Part shown: positions 1-12,583 of the stretch, piece after piece
How positions within the stretch are numbered: the first letter of the stretch is position 1
How the letters are laid out: each line of letters begins with the position of its first letter
From: Mycolicibacterium hippocampi
GTDB lineage: Bacteria > Actinomycetota > Actinomycetes > Mycobacteriales > Mycobacteriaceae
Length of the DNA stretch: 64,000 nt
Assembly: GCF_010723735.1 (NCBI RefSeq)
Contig: NZ_BLLB01000002.1
Span: 4,898,001 to 4,962,000, forward strand
Direction of reading: 5' to 3'
The notes under the pieces: model-generated
Database searches by the model: none
Told to the model about the DNA's origin: nothing
The model's input: the letters and a program-made list of their open reading frames with translations, nothing else
Translations under genes and position numbers: made by a program

Positions 1-172
1 TCAGCACCTGCCCCATGATCACGTACTGCACCGCCGAGGCCGGGAGACCTGCCTTCTCGAGGGCACCCGCGATGGCGACCCCACCGAGATCACTGCCGGA
101 GAAATCCTTCAGCGAACCCATCAGCTTGCCGACCGGCGTGCGGGCTCCAGCAACAATCACAGACGTCGTCAT
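1..172 (-). CDS. fadA4: Acetyl-CoA C-acetyltransferase (thiolase), N-terminal part only
   Basis: The minus strand from the ATG at 172 reads MTTSVIVAGARTPVGKLMGS, then a thiolase N-terminus with the conserved ARTPVGK motif. The frame is still open at base 1, so the catalytic Cys and the rest of the enzyme lie outside the window. Thiolases of this family condense or cleave acetyl-CoA units in the cytoplasm. A fadA4-type thiolase next to methylmalonyl-CoA epimerase is the order known from M. tuberculosis (Rv1323/Rv1322A). The gene is divergent from the epimerase with about 100 bases between the starts. Family is secure; the exact paralogue is inferred from synteny. Confidence 0.85.
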   Translation of the reverse strand, partial: MTTSVIVAGARTPVGKLMGSLKDFSGSDLGGVAIAGALEKAGLPASAVQYVIMGQVL

Positions 173-275
173 GCGTACCTCCAGGCAGGTTTCGAGCGGC
201 TCAGAAACGGCTAGTTCAGGCTATACATCCGGCCCGACCTATTCGAAACCGATGTCGTTAGGTTACCTTTGCGAT

Positions 276-755
276 ATGACCGCCGAGCAGACTGACGCCC
301 GTCCTGTGCTGGCCACCGCGCTGGTCACCGCCATCGACCACGTCGGCATCGCCGTGCCCGACCTGGACGTTGCCATCAAGTGGTATCACGATCATCTGGG
401 CATGATCGTGCTCCACGAAGAGGTCAACGAAGACCAGGGTGTGCGCGAAGCGATGTTGTCGGTGCGGGGCGCCCCGCTGGGCAGCGCCCAGGTGCAACTG
501 ATGGCCCCCATCGACGACACCTGCACGATCGCCAAGTTCATCGACAAGCGTGGCCCGGGCCTGCAGCAGCTGGCCTACCGCGTCAGCGACATCGACGCGC
601 TGACCGCTCGGCTGCGCGAGCAGGGTGTGCGGTTGCTCTATGACGCCCCGCGGCGCGGCACCGCCAGCTCGCGGATCAACTTCATCCACCCCAAGGATGC
701 GGGTGGCGTTCTCATCGAGCTCGTCGAGCCGGCGGCCGCCGAGGACGATCACTAG
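276..755 (+). CDS. mce: Methylmalonyl-CoA epimerase (VOC family)
   Basis: A 159-residue vicinal-oxygen-chelate protein. It interconverts the (S) and (R) forms of methylmalonyl-CoA so that B12-dependent mutase can link propionyl-CoA to succinyl-CoA. The first metal-ligand region is DHVGIAV near residue 21, and the closing VOC strand carries IELVEP near residue 150, with the expected two beta-alpha-beta repeats between. The reading frame is open much further upstream, but family length and the conserved start of the domain fit ATG 276. A second in-frame ATG at 252 would add eight residues. The cobalamin adenosyltransferase at 13918 belongs to the same metabolic route. Confidence 0.9.
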   Translation: MTAEQTDARPVLATALVTAIDHVGIAVPDLDVAIKWYHDHLGMIVLHEEVNEDQGVREAMLSVRGAPLGSAQVQLMAPIDDTCTIAKFIDKRGPGLQQLAYRVSDIDALTARLREQGVRLLYDAPRRGTASSRINFIHPKDAGGVLIELVEPAAAEDDH

Positions 756-776
756 ACCTCCACCAGACCCCCGGTG

Positions 777-1076
777 TCACGACCACCTGCGTGTCGGGCC
801 ACGGGTCGCCCGGTGGGTCCAGCACGCAGTGTGCCAGTGTCTGCGGTCCTCGACCGCGTGCGGCGCGCCTGAGTCCGCCGGCAGCGCGACCACATGCGCT
901 GTTCCCGGCCTGATCTCGTGGTCGCAACCGGGACACCGATAGACCTTCGTCGCTCTCGCCGCCGGCACCGGCCGGACCTCGTAGTCGTTGCCGTCGGCGC
1001 CCACCTCGATACGCCGGGGCGCCGGTAGCGGATTCCGACTCGGCGTTCTCCGTCCCGCCGCTCGCCGCCGCACCAT
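777..1076 (-). CDS. Conserved mycobacterial zinc-ribbon-like protein
   Basis: A 99-residue protein in the position of M. tuberculosis Rv1322. Its N-terminal third is Arg/Pro-rich. The C-terminal half has a CPGCDHEI knuckle, followed by HWHTACW, so Cys and His residues are placed to bind one zinc. Its ATG overlaps the nucS stop as TGATG, which implies translational coupling with the mismatch endonuclease NucS. Function is unknown. The coupling makes a DNA-related or NucS-accessory role conceivable, but that is inference. Homologues have sometimes been called ATP/GTP-binding, for which I see no motif. Confidence 0.8.
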   Translation of the reverse strand: MVRRRAAGRRTPSRNPLPAPRRIEVGADGNDYEVRPVPAARATKVYRCPGCDHEIRPGTAHVVALPADSGAPHAVEDRRHWHTACWTHRATRGPTRRWS

Positions 1077-1747
1077 CAGAACAGCCGGAACTCGTCGCTG
1101 TCCATGCCGCGCATCTTGTCGTAATCCAAAGTCAGACAGCGGATCCCGCGGTCCTGAGCCAAGGTGCGTGCCTGCGGCTTGATCTGCTGGGCGGCGAACA
1201 CGCCCGCCACCGGGGCCAGCAGGGAGTCGCGGTTGAGCAGCTCGAGGTAGCGGGTGAGCTGTTCGACCCCGTCGATCTCACCGCGACGCTTGATCTCCAC
1301 CGCCACCGAGCGGCCCTGCTCGTCTCGGCAGAGCAGGTCCACCGGGCCGATCGGGGTCATGTACTCGCGGCGGACCAACGTGTACCCGGAGCCGAGCAAC
1401 TCGACGTGTTCGGCCAGCAGCGCCTGCAGGTGGGCCTCGACGCCGTCCTTCACCAGCCCGGGGTCGACACCCAACTCGTGGCTGGAATCGTGCTCGATGT
1501 CCTCGACGGTGATGCGGAGTTGTTCACCGGCCTTGTTCTCCACCACCCACACCGGCGCGGCACCCCCCGCGTCCTCGACCAACCAGCACGGCGGGCTCAT
1601 CCAGTTCAGCGGCTTGTAGGCCCGGTCGTCGGCGTGCACGCTGACCGATCCGTCGGACTTGAACAGCAGTAGGCGCCGGGCCGACGGCAGATGAGCGGTG
1701 AGCCGACCGACGTAGTCGACGGTGCACTGGGCGATCACGAGACGCAC
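1076..1747 (-). CDS. nucS: Mismatch-specific endonuclease NucS (EndoMS)
   Basis: A 223-residue protein whose N-terminal domain reads RLVIAQCTVDYVGRLTAHLP and whose C-terminal domain is RecB-like. The nuclease core is visible as PVDLLCRD and then VAVEIKRRG (the D...E-x-K signature, roughly residues 135-155). NucS makes double-strand breaks at mispaired bases and replaces MutS/MutL in most Actinobacteria. The C-terminal DEFRLF resembles the beta-clamp-binding tail known for the family. The open frame extends to 2206, but homology and length place the start at GTG 1747. It is divergent from the adenylate cyclase and coupled to the zinc-ribbon gene downstream. Confidence 0.93.
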   Translation of the reverse strand: MRLVIAQCTVDYVGRLTAHLPSARRLLLFKSDGSVSVHADDRAYKPLNWMSPPCWLVEDAGGAAPVWVVENKAGEQLRITVEDIEHDSSHELGVDPGLVKDGVEAHLQALLAEHVELLGSGYTLVRREYMTPIGPVDLLCRDEQGRSVAVEIKRRGEIDGVEQLTRYLELLNRDSLLAPVAGVFAAQQIKPQARTLAQDRGIRCLTLDYDKMRGMDSDEFRLF

Positions 1748-1810
1748 CCGAACCACCTTAAACGTCGAACAAACGTCTCGACCCGACACGGTCATTAGGC
1801 TGACGCCACG

Positions 1811-3424
1811 ATGACGGCGAACCGGACGGTGGCACAGCGGCTGGGCCGTGTGCTGGAACGAGTGACCAAGCAGAGCGGCAGGGTCGCGGCGACCCCCGAG
1901 TTCGGTTCGTGGATCCTCGGCCGCGTCTCCGAGAGTCAGGGTCGACGACGGGTCCGCATCCAGGTCATCCTGACCACGTTCGTGGTGATCGCCAACCTGA
2001 TCGGGATGGGCGTCACGGCGCTGGTGGTCACCGTCGCGTTCCCCACCCCAAGCGTGTTCGACCGCGACGTCGTCTGGATCACCGCGATCGCGGTGCCGGT
2101 CTATCTGGTGACCGCGTTGGTTGTCGGGGTGTTCTGGGCCACGCTGCGGGTCATCAAGAACGTGCGCTGGGCGATCGAGGAGCGTCCCCCCACGCGCGCG
2201 GACCAACGCAACACATTTCTGGCCCCGTGGCGGCTGACCCGGGTCCTGTTGATCCTGTGGGGCCTCGGCACCCTGGTCCTCACCACGCTCTACGGTGTGC
2301 AGGACACCGCCTACATCCCGAAATGGCTACTGGGGGTGAGCTTCCCCGGCATCGTCGTGGCCGCGAGTTGTTATCTCTTCACCGAGTTCGCGCTGCGCCC
2401 TGTCGCCGCCCAGGCGCTGGAGGCGGGCAAGCCCCCGCGCCGCTTCGCCGAGGGCCTGATGGGCCGCACCATGCTGGTGTGGGCGCTCGGGTCCGGGGTG
2501 CCCGTGCTCGGCATCTTCCTCGCAGCCGCAATCACGTTGATCCAACGCAACCTGACACCAACCCAGTTCACCGTCGCGGTGATGATCCTGGCGCTGTTCG
2601 CCCTCGTATTCGGGGCCATTCTGATGTGGATCCTGGCCTGGCTCACGGTGACACCGGTCCGGGTGGTGCGGGCGGCTCTCAACCGGGTCGAGCAGGGCGA
2701 CCTGGACACCAGCCTGGTGGTCTTCGACGGCACCGAACTCGGCCAGCTGCAGCGCGGGTTCAACGCGATGGTCCACGGGCTGCGGGAACGCGAGCGGGTC
2801 CGTGATCTGTTCGGACGTCACGTCGGCCGGGAAGTCGCCGCGCTGGCGGAGCAGGAACGGCCCGAGCTGGGAGGCGAGGAGCGCTACGCCGCAGTCGTCT
2901 TCGTCGACATCATCGGGTCGACCAAGCTGGTGACCAGCCTGCCGGCCGCCGAGGTCGTGGAACTGCTCAACCGGTTCTTTGCGGTGATCGTCGAGGAGGT
3001 CGACCGCTACCACGGGTTGGTGAACAAATTCGAGGGTGACGCCGTGCTGGCGGTGTTCGGCGCCCCGGTGTCGCTGGAACATCCCGAGGACGAGTCGCTG
3101 GCGGCGGCGCGGGCCATCAGCCGTCGGCTGTGTGACGAGGTGCCCGAGTGCGAGGCGGGCATCGGCGTCGCCGCGGGACATGTCGTCGCCGGCAACGTCG
3201 GCGCGTGGGAACGCTTCGAGTACACGGTCATCGGCGAACCCGTCAACGAGGCGGCCCGGCTCTGCGAACTGGCCAAGAACGAACCGTCACGGCTGGTGGC
3301 CTCGGCCTCGGTGGTGCGCAACGCCACCGAAACCGAAGGTGCGCACTGGACTCTCGGAGAGTCGGTGACCCTGCGCGGATACGACGAGCCGATCCGGTTG
3401 GCCACTCCGATCAGTGCGAACTGA
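1811..3424 (+). CDS. Membrane-anchored class III adenylate cyclase with HAMP domain
   Basis: A 537-residue protein of the Rv1318c/Rv1319c/Rv1320c type. Residues 50-290 hold six hydrophobic segments, residues about 280-335 form a HAMP linker (TPVRVVRAALNRVEQGDLD), and the rest is a cyclase domain. Catalytic features are the metal-binding Asp in VFVDIIGST, a second Asp and the substrate Lys in NKFEGDAVLAVFG, and the Asn/Arg pair in EPVNEAARL. It should make cAMP in response to a membrane or HAMP-transmitted signal. M. tuberculosis has three tandem paralogues here, whereas only one is present in this window. It converges on the glutaminase gene with only four bases between the stops. Confidence 0.9.
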   Translation: MTANRTVAQRLGRVLERVTKQSGRVAATPEFGSWILGRVSESQGRRRVRIQVILTTFVVIANLIGMGVTALVVTVAFPTPSVFDRDVVWITAIAVPVYLVTALVVGVFWATLRVIKNVRWAIEERPPTRADQRNTFLAPWRLTRVLLILWGLGTLVLTTLYGVQDTAYIPKWLLGVSFPGIVVAASCYLFTEFALRPVAAQALEAGKPPRRFAEGLMGRTMLVWALGSGVPVLGIFLAAAITLIQRNLTPTQFTVAVMILALFALVFGAILMWILAWLTVTPVRVVRAALNRVEQGDLDTSLVVFDGTELGQLQRGFNAMVHGLRERERVRDLFGRHVGREVAALAEQERPELGGEERYAAVVFVDIIGSTKLVTSLPAAEVVELLNRFFAVIVEEVDRYHGLVNKFEGDAVLAVFGAPVSLEHPEDESLAAARAISRRLCDEVPECEAGIGVAAGHVVAGNVGAWERFEYTVIGEPVNEAARLCELAKNEPSRLVASASVVRNATETEGAHWTLGESVTLRGYDEPIRLATPISAN

Positions 3425-3428
3425 CGCG

Positions 3429-4709
3429 TCAGGTGCGATCCAGCCAGGCCTGCGCTTCGTCGACGGCGGCGTCGACGGTGTGGAAGCGAACTGCTTGCAG
3501 CTCGGACTCCGAGCGGATGACGATCCCGTCGGGGTCCACCAGATAGCCGACCTTGCCGGCGGACCGTAGCGCAGCGCTCATGCCCGACAGCAGTGCCCGT
3601 GCGGTGTCGTCGATGTCGTCGACACGGGACACGTCCAGGATCGCGACCTCGAAGTTGTCCCGGTCCCGGTCAGCGACGCGCAACACCTGCTCGGCTCCGC
3701 TGAACAGCAGATCGCCATGGGTCTCATAGACCCGAACGCCCGGGCGGGGCTCGTACACCGCACGCAGTGTCGACCGGGAATCTCGCGCCACCGTCAGGAA
3801 GTGCAGACCCAGCTGTTCGGACAGGCTGCGGCACAACAAAACTCCGCGCACACTGTTGCCCTTGCCATCGAGCAACGGGGAATACACCCCGATGCCGAGC
3901 TGGCCTGGCAGCACCGCGACGATCCCGCCGCCGACGCCGCTCTTGGCGGGCATGCCCACCGCGCTGACCCAGTCTCCGGCTGCGTCGTACATCCCGCAGG
4001 TGACCATCACCGACAGCGTGCGCCTGACCACCGCGGCGCCGACGACCCGCCGGCCGGTCTGGGGGTTGACACCGCCGCGGGCGAGCGTAGCCCCGATCTT
4101 TGCCAGGTCCGTCGACGTCACGCGCAGCGAGCACTGGCGGAAGTACACGTCGAGGACTTCGTCGGGATCGTCGTCGAGCGCCCCGAGACTCTGCAGCATG
4201 TAGCCGATCGCGCGGTTGCGGCTGCCGGCAGCCTTCTCGGAGGCGTAGATGTCATCGTCCAGTTCGAGTCGCCGTCCCACGATCGCCGAGTAGAAGCCCC
4301 GGATCAGCGCGAACCGCTCGTCGGGAGAGGCGCCGGGTACGAGTGAGACCGCGGCGATCGCCCCGGCGTTGATCATCGGGTTCTTGGGCTTCTTCGTCGC
4401 GCGGTCCACGCTGATCTCGTTGAACGCTTCGCCGGAGGGTTCCACGCCGATCTTCGCATCGACTGCAGCCATCCCGATGCGCTCGAGCGCCAGCGCGTAC
4501 GTCAACGGCTTGGAGATCGATTGAATCGTGAATTCGACTGATGCGTCGCCGGATTCGTAGATGAAGCCGTCTGCGGACGACAGCGAGAGGCCGAAACCGT
4601 TCGGATCGGCAGATGCCAGCTCGGGGATGTAATGAGCCAGCTCGCCGTCGGTGACACCGGCATGTTCGGCGCGGATGCCGTCGAGGTAGCGCTGCACCAG
4701 TTCGGCCAC
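3429..4709 (-). CDS. glsA: Glutaminase with C-terminal STAS domain
   Basis: A 426-residue protein. Residues 1 to about 310 are a serine-type glutaminase of the beta-lactamase fold, converting glutamine to glutamate and ammonia; the SxxK nucleophile motif is S64-I-S-K67. Other family blocks are KKPKNPMINAGAIA and SGVGGGIVAVLPGQLGIGVYS. The last ~110 residues (FEVAILDVSRVDDIDDTARA) form a STAS domain, suggesting regulation or partner binding. This fusion is longer than the ~310-residue stand-alone enzyme. It lies between the cyclase and alkA genes and is divergent from alkA. Confidence 0.9.
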   Translation of the reverse strand: MAELVQRYLDGIRAEHAGVTDGELAHYIPELASADPNGFGLSLSSADGFIYESGDASVEFTIQSISKPLTYALALERIGMAAVDAKIGVEPSGEAFNEISVDRATKKPKNPMINAGAIAAVSLVPGASPDERFALIRGFYSAIVGRRLELDDDIYASEKAAGSRNRAIGYMLQSLGALDDDPDEVLDVYFRQCSLRVTSTDLAKIGATLARGGVNPQTGRRVVGAAVVRRTLSVMVTCGMYDAAGDWVSAVGMPAKSGVGGGIVAVLPGQLGIGVYSPLLDGKGNSVRGVLLCRSLSEQLGLHFLTVARDSRSTLRAVYEPRPGVRVYETHGDLLFSGAEQVLRVADRDRDNFEVAILDVSRVDDIDDTARALLSGMSAALRSAGKVGYLVDPDGIVIRSESELQAVRFHTVDAAVDEAQAWLDRT

Positions 4710-4827
4710 AGCTCGGAGTATGGAGCTTGCACCCCGGGTTTGTCATGCTCTGACGTGTTCGGCCCGGACAGCTTCGATGTCGGTTTTCCGCTAGTGATGT
4801 CGGCGCCCACGTGTAAGTGTGAATGTC

Positions 4828-6315
4828 ATGCACACCGACTTCGACCGCTGCTACCGGGCCGTCCAGGCCAAGGACGCGAGGTTCGACGGTTGGTTCGTCA
4901 CCGCTGTGCTCACCACGAAGATCTACTGTCGGCCCAGCTGTCCGGTCCGGCCGCCCTTTGCCCGCAACATCTGCTTCCATCCCACCGCGGCCGCGGCGCA
5001 GCGGGCCGGATTCCGGGCCTGCAAGCGGTGCCGGCCGGACGCCTCCCCCGGCTCACCCGAATGGAATGTCCGCGGTGACGTCGTGGCCCGTGCGATGCGG
5101 CTGATCGCCGACGGCACGGTCGACCGGGAGGGCGTCACCGGTCTGGCTGCGCGGATGGGGTACACCGTGCGCCAGCTGGAACGGCTCATGCATGCCGAGG
5201 TGGGAGCGGCGCCGCTGGCGCTGGCCAGGGCACAGCGGGCGCAGATGGCACGAGTGCTCATCGAGACCACCGAGATGCCGTTCAGCGACGTCGCTTTCGC
5301 GGCCGGGTTCTCCAGCATCCGCCAGTTCAACGACACCTTGCGCACGGTCTGCGACCTGACACCGACGTCGCTACGCCGAAGGGCGCGTACCCGTTTCGGC
5401 GCTGACGACACCCTCGGCACCGGTGTTATGACGCTGCGGCTGCCGGTGCGGGCACCGTTCGCCTACGAAGGGCTGTTCGGCCATCTGGCGGCCAGCACCG
5501 TGCCCGGTGTCGAGGAAGTGCGTGACGGCGCGTATCGGCGGACGCTGGCCCTACCACACGGCACCGGGATCGTCAGCCTGCAACCACACCCCGACCATGT
5601 CCGGTGCCGACTTGTGGTCGACGACTTTCGAGACGTGTCCACAGCGATTGCCCGGTGCCGGCGACTGCTGGATCTGGACGCCGATCCCGAGGCCATCGTG
5701 GCTGCGCTCGGCGCCGACGAGGAGCTCGGTACGTTGGTCGCCAAGGCCCCCGGTCAGCGCATCCCACGGACGGTCGACGAGCACGAGATCGCCCTGCGTG
5801 TCGTCCTCGGCCAGCAGGTGTCGATGGCGGCGGCGCGTACCCACGCCGGACGAATCGTGGCGGCCTACGGCCGTCCCATCAAGGACGCCGAAGGCCACCT
5901 GACCCATGTGTTTCCGTCGGCCACCGACCTTTCGGACCTCAACGAGGAACTGCTGGCATTTCCGAAGGCCAGGCGGCGCACGTTGACCGCGCTTGTCACC
6001 GCGTTGCGGGACGGGGACGTCGTGCTGGACTCCGGATGTGATTGGACCCTGGCGCGCAACCAGTTGCTCAAGCTTCCCGGCATCGGCCCCTGGTCCGCGG
6101 AGATGATCGCGATGCGCGGCCCCGGGGATCCGGATGCGTTCCCGGCCACCGACCTGGGGGTGGTGGCGGCGGCGCGCCAGCTCGGGTTGCCGACGGCGCC
6201 GACTCATCTGCAGGAGCGCAGCACCCGTTGGCAGCCGTGGCGTTCCTACGCCACCCAGCACCTCTGGACCGCACTCGACCACGCCGTGAACCAGTGGCCA
6301 CCCAAGGAGAAATGA
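4828..6315 (+). CDS. alkA: Ada-type methyl phosphotriester sensor fused to AlkA 3-methyladenine glycosylase
   Basis: A 495-residue fusion. Residues 1-75 are the Ada zinc domain with C34, C38, C65 and C68; in the family C34 takes the methyl group from DNA phosphotriesters. Residues ~85-185 are an AraC-type helix-turn-helix. The remainder is AlkA, with an N-terminal AlkA fold and a helix-hairpin-helix glycosylase ending around LPGIGPWSAEMIAMRG. It senses alkylation damage, probably activates its own operon, and excises 3-methylpurines. I chose ATG 4828; GTG 4819 is three codons upstream. The stop overlaps the ogt start region, so the two genes form a compact adaptive-response operon, as in M. 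tuberculosis Rv1317c-Rv1316c. Confidence 0.92.
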   Translation: MHTDFDRCYRAVQAKDARFDGWFVTAVLTTKIYCRPSCPVRPPFARNICFHPTAAAAQRAGFRACKRCRPDASPGSPEWNVRGDVVARAMRLIADGTVDREGVTGLAARMGYTVRQLERLMHAEVGAAPLALARAQRAQMARVLIETTEMPFSDVAFAAGFSSIRQFNDTLRTVCDLTPTSLRRRARTRFGADDTLGTGVMTLRLPVRAPFAYEGLFGHLAASTVPGVEEVRDGAYRRTLALPHGTGIVSLQPHPDHVRCRLVVDDFRDVSTAIARCRRLLDLDADPEAIVAALGADEELGTLVAKAPGQRIPRTVDEHEIALRVVLGQQVSMAAARTHAGRIVAAYGRPIKDAEGHLTHVFPSATDLSDLNEELLAFPKARRRTLTALVTALRDGDVVLDSGCDWTLARNQLLKLPGIGPWSAEMIAMRGPGDPDAFPATDLGVVAAARQLGLPTAPTHLQERSTRWQPWRSYATQHLWTALDHAVNQWPPKEK

Positions 6316-6818
6316 TGGAACACATTCGATATCGCACCATGGACAGCCCAGTCGGCACGCTGACACTTGCCGGCTCGGCGGGCCGGCTACGGCACCTGCG
6401 CATGGTGGATCAGACCTATGAACCCAGCCGCGCCGGCTGGGAACCTGACGACACTGCGTTCGCCGACGCCGTCGCCCAGCTCGAGGAGTACTTCACCGGA
6501 ACACGAACGGATTTCGAGCTGGAACTGGACCTCGTGGGAACCGCTTTTCAACGCCGAGTGTGGGCGGCACTGCTGACGATCCCGTATGGAGAGACACGTT
6601 CGTACGGCCAGATCGCCAAACAGCTCGACGCCCCGGGCGCCTTCCGCGCCGTCGGACTCGCCAACGGCCACAACCCGATCGGCATCATCGTGCCGTGCCA
6701 CCGAGTCATCGGGGCGAACGGGAGCCTGACCGGATACGGCGGCGGCCTTGAAAGAAAAAGGGCGCTTCTGGAAATGGAGAAGCAGAAAGTAGCACCGGTG
6801 GCGACTCTGTTCGACTGA
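6315..6818 (+). CDS. ogt: Methylated-DNA-protein-cysteine methyltransferase
   Basis: A 167-residue suicide repair protein that moves the alkyl group from O6-alkylguanine to its own Cys. The active-site motif PCHRV is present with C128, and the helix-turn-helix arginine-finger region (GAFRAVGLANGHNP) precedes it. AAGGAGA at 6304-6310 is well spaced for ATG 6315; ATG 6312 would sit too close. The start overlaps the alkA stop (TGATG), indicating coupled translation with the alkylation sensor. Downstream it runs toward the rRNA operon, separated by a strong hairpin. Confidence 0.93.
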   Translation: MEHIRYRTMDSPVGTLTLAGSAGRLRHLRMVDQTYEPSRAGWEPDDTAFADAVAQLEEYFTGTRTDFELELDLVGTAFQRRVWAALLTIPYGETRSYGQIAKQLDAPGAFRAVGLANGHNPIGIIVPCHRVIGANGSLTGYGGGLERKRALLEMEKQKVAPVATLFD

Positions 6819-6864
6819 CCAGAATAGGTGACGGAATAGCTGCAGAAATACCGTCTTTTAAATG

Positions 6865-6898
6865 CCTTTGCCCCCCAATTGTGTTTGGGGGGCAAAGG
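6865..6898 (-). terminator. Strong stem-loop ending the rRNA operon, probably bidirectional
   Basis: A perfect 14-bp stem (CCTTTGCCCCCCAA at 6865-6878 against its complement at 6885-6898) with a six-base loop. It lies between the 3' end of 5S rRNA (minus strand) and the ogt stop (plus strand). The flanking runs are AT-rich on both sides (CTTTAAT and ATTTAAAAG), so it can serve both converging transcripts. Confidence 0.8.
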
Positions 6899-6909
6899 GC
6901 TTTAATGTG

Positions 6910-7025
6910 TGTTCGGCGGTGTCCTACTTTTCCACCCGTGTGGGTAGTATCATCGGCGCTGGCAGGCTTAGCTTCCGGGTTCGGGATGGGACCGGGCGTT
7001 TCCCTGCCGCTATGGACCGCCGTAA
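6910..7025 (-). rRNA. rrf: 5S ribosomal RNA
   Basis: Read on the minus strand it starts TTACGGCGGTCCATAGCG and ends in CACCGCCGAACA, the standard mycobacterial 5S sequence of about 116 bases with paired termini. It is the last gene of the rRNA operon, roughly 120 bases after the 23S 3' end and about 12 bases before the terminator stem. Ends are accurate to a few bases. Confidence 0.95.
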
Positions 7026-7145
7026 CTTTATTTTCACTCGTTTTTGAGTGCCACCCCGTGTTGTGGGGTGGAGGTGTTATTTGGTGGTGGGGTGTGAATG
7101 CGTGTTTGGGCATTCGTGGTGTGGTTGCGAGGTTTTGTTGTTGTT

Positions 7146-12243
<5,098 letters not shown>

Positions 12244-12390
12244 CCCTCTCGCACCCACAGGCACAAGCAGAATTCGAATCAGAACAAGCCTGACCTAACA
12301 AACAGACACCAAAAACTGGCATCCAAAAAACAGTCACACCCCCAAACGGGAAAATGCAGGCATGACCAAAAAACAAACAAAAACCACCAA

Positions 12391-12420
12391 ACACACTATT
12401 GAGTTCTCAAACAACACACC
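12391..12420 (-). promoter_or_regulatory. rRNA leader antitermination (box A-type) element
   Basis: In the 16S leader the minus strand reads TTGTTTGAGAACTCAATAGT, followed by GTGTTTGGTGG. This conserved mycobacterial rrn leader block corresponds to the box B-A-C antitermination region. It sits about 150 bases upstream of mature 16S and just downstream of the proximal promoter. Confidence 0.65.
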
Positions 12421-12441
12421 CGGTTTTCAGGCAACCCTGCC

Positions 12442-12470
12442 ACTGTACTGCATGTGACCAGGGAGGTCAA
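12442..12470 (-). promoter_or_regulatory. Proximal rRNA promoter (TTGACC-17-TACAGT)
   Basis: On the minus strand a -35 TTGACC (12470-12465) and a -10 TACAGT (12447-12442) are separated by exactly 17 bases. It lies just before the leader antitermination element, the position of the conserved leader promoter (PCL1) of rapid-grower rrnA operons. Assignment as PCL1 is by position and is inferred. Confidence 0.7.
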
Positions 12471-12518
12471 ACCTCGTCCGCCGCGCCTTTTGGGCTGGGG
12501 CCGTTGGCTTCTTCCGAA

Positions 12519-12547
12519 ATACTACGCGCTGTGGCGCTCAGTCCCAA
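12519..12547 (-). promoter_or_regulatory. Candidate upstream rRNA promoter (TTGGGA-17-TAGTAT)
   Basis: Immediately after the murA stop, the minus strand has TTGGGA (12547-12542) and TAGTAT (12524-12519) with 17-base spacing. rrnA operons behind murA in rapid growers carry several tandem promoters, so this is a plausible second start. The -35 matches consensus only in part. Confidence 0.45.
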
Positions 12548-12583
12548 ATGACCAGCACAGCGCCAGTTCTGGGCTGCGGGACA

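Larger units (their letters stand above)
12244..12583 (-). other. murA-16S intergenic region with rRNA promoters and leader
   Basis: A 340-base gene-free stretch holding the two promoters, the antitermination element and the AT-rich 16S leader listed separately. No protein gene is seen. Linkage of an rrn operon to murA is the hallmark of the mycobacterial rrnA locus. Confidence 0.8.
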
